Below are positions 63,787-64,000 of a DNA stretch of 64,000 bases, one piece after another. Position 1 is the stretch's first letter. Every line of letters begins with the position of its first letter. The notes under the pieces are model-generated. The model was not told the DNA's origin and searched no databases. It saw nothing but the letters and a program-made list of their open reading frames with translations. Position numbers and translations under genes: made by a program. Source of the DNA: Bacillota bacterium (GTDB lineage Bacteria > Bacillota > Clostridia > Oscillospirales > Ruminococcaceae); assembly GCA_023439835.1 (NCBI GenBank), contig JAEXUW010000021.1, positions 62,001 through 126,000 of the forward strand, read 5' to 3'.

Positions 63787-64000
63787 TATGTTTCACTGTT
63801 TTACCTTAAATTATATGTAATTTCATTTGAGCTATTAGCTATATATGTATTCAGAAACTACTCTAATCCAGTTTGGCAAAGGCAAGATTTATTTTTCATC
63901 AACAGAAGCATACGTTTATATGATTAAGGCATAATAAAAAACTCAGCCACAGAACAAATTTTATGTTTTGTGGCTGTTCTTTTTTTCTTGTTGTATTGCG
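63787..64000 (+). other. Right-edge region with a possible short ORF
   Basis: No recognised gene lies between pssA and the window end (335 nt from 63666). A 29-codon ORF (63845-63934) has a weak GAG upstream and no clear promoter, but is followed directly by a strong terminator (63944-63988). The terminator implies that something on the plus strand is transcribed here. Confidence 0.35.
63944..63988 (+). terminator. Terminator at the right edge
   Basis: CAGCCACA (63944-63951) pairs with TGTGGCTG (63969-63976), extended by AACA/TGTT, then a T run. Confidence 0.85.

Overview
The window looks like a chromosomal segment of an anaerobic, low-to-moderate-GC Firmicute of the class Clostridia, most likely Oscillospirales (Ruminococcus-like). 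The signs are a division and cell-wall (dcw) cluster in Gram-positive order, a MurE with the DNPR signature of meso-diaminopimelate addition, sortase B, a PASTA-domain penicillin-binding protein, Rel, a SigH-like sigma factor, rubredoxin plus flavodiiron protein, indolepyruvate:ferredoxin oxidoreductase and a lipoprotein GH9 cellulase. Promoters are typical sigma-A types with 16-17 nt spacers. I see no rRNA, tRNA, CRISPR array or prophage.

Layout. 1-110: three 30-bp tandem repeats, possibly the edge of a mobile element outside the window. 217-7886 (minus): one operon recJ - rel - MBL hydrolase - hemZ - rlmD-like. 8094-10847 (plus): sortase B, a DUF1540 protein, then CheY plus a protein joining four 29-residue MshEN-like repeats to a CheX-like phosphatase domain. 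10969-14624 (minus): lipid kinase, sugar-phosphate transferase, HflX. 14774-19282 (plus): nadB-nadC-rnhA, then iscS-like and nifU. 19353-25956: small Cys-rich membrane protein, RsmE, DUF421 protein, the tautomerase-iorA-iorB-maf operon and a P-loop ATPase. 26320-27655: pyridoxal kinase overlapping an ECF S component.

27862-41972 is the dcw cluster: a consensus promoter and three MraZ boxes, then mraZ-rsmH-ftsL-PBP-murE-murF-mraY-ftsW-murG-murA-ftsQ-ftsZ, with an extra promoter before ftsZ and a terminator after it. murD is missing from its usual place. Downstream lie a CorA-type transporter with an elaborate leader, a DivIVA-like protein, an orphan fumarase beta subunit, a MATE exporter, a SigH-like sigma factor, small zinc and redox proteins, trmK-nif3, rqcH, a DNA glycosylase, valS-folC, rubredoxin-flavodiiron protein, an aldo/keto reductase, the GH9 cellulase, a BI-1 family protein, and psd-pssA on the minus strand.

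Most of the window is housekeeping. The least ordinary pieces are (1) the CorA leader, with a 13-codon upstream ORF and two mutually exclusive hairpins, one covering the ribosome binding site; (2) the CheY / MshEN-CheX pair, which suggests a c-di-GMP-linked phosphatase for a stand-alone CheY; (3) a 63-nt near-continuous hairpin between ftsL and the PBP gene; and (4) a two-domain ATPase whose second P-loop has decayed.
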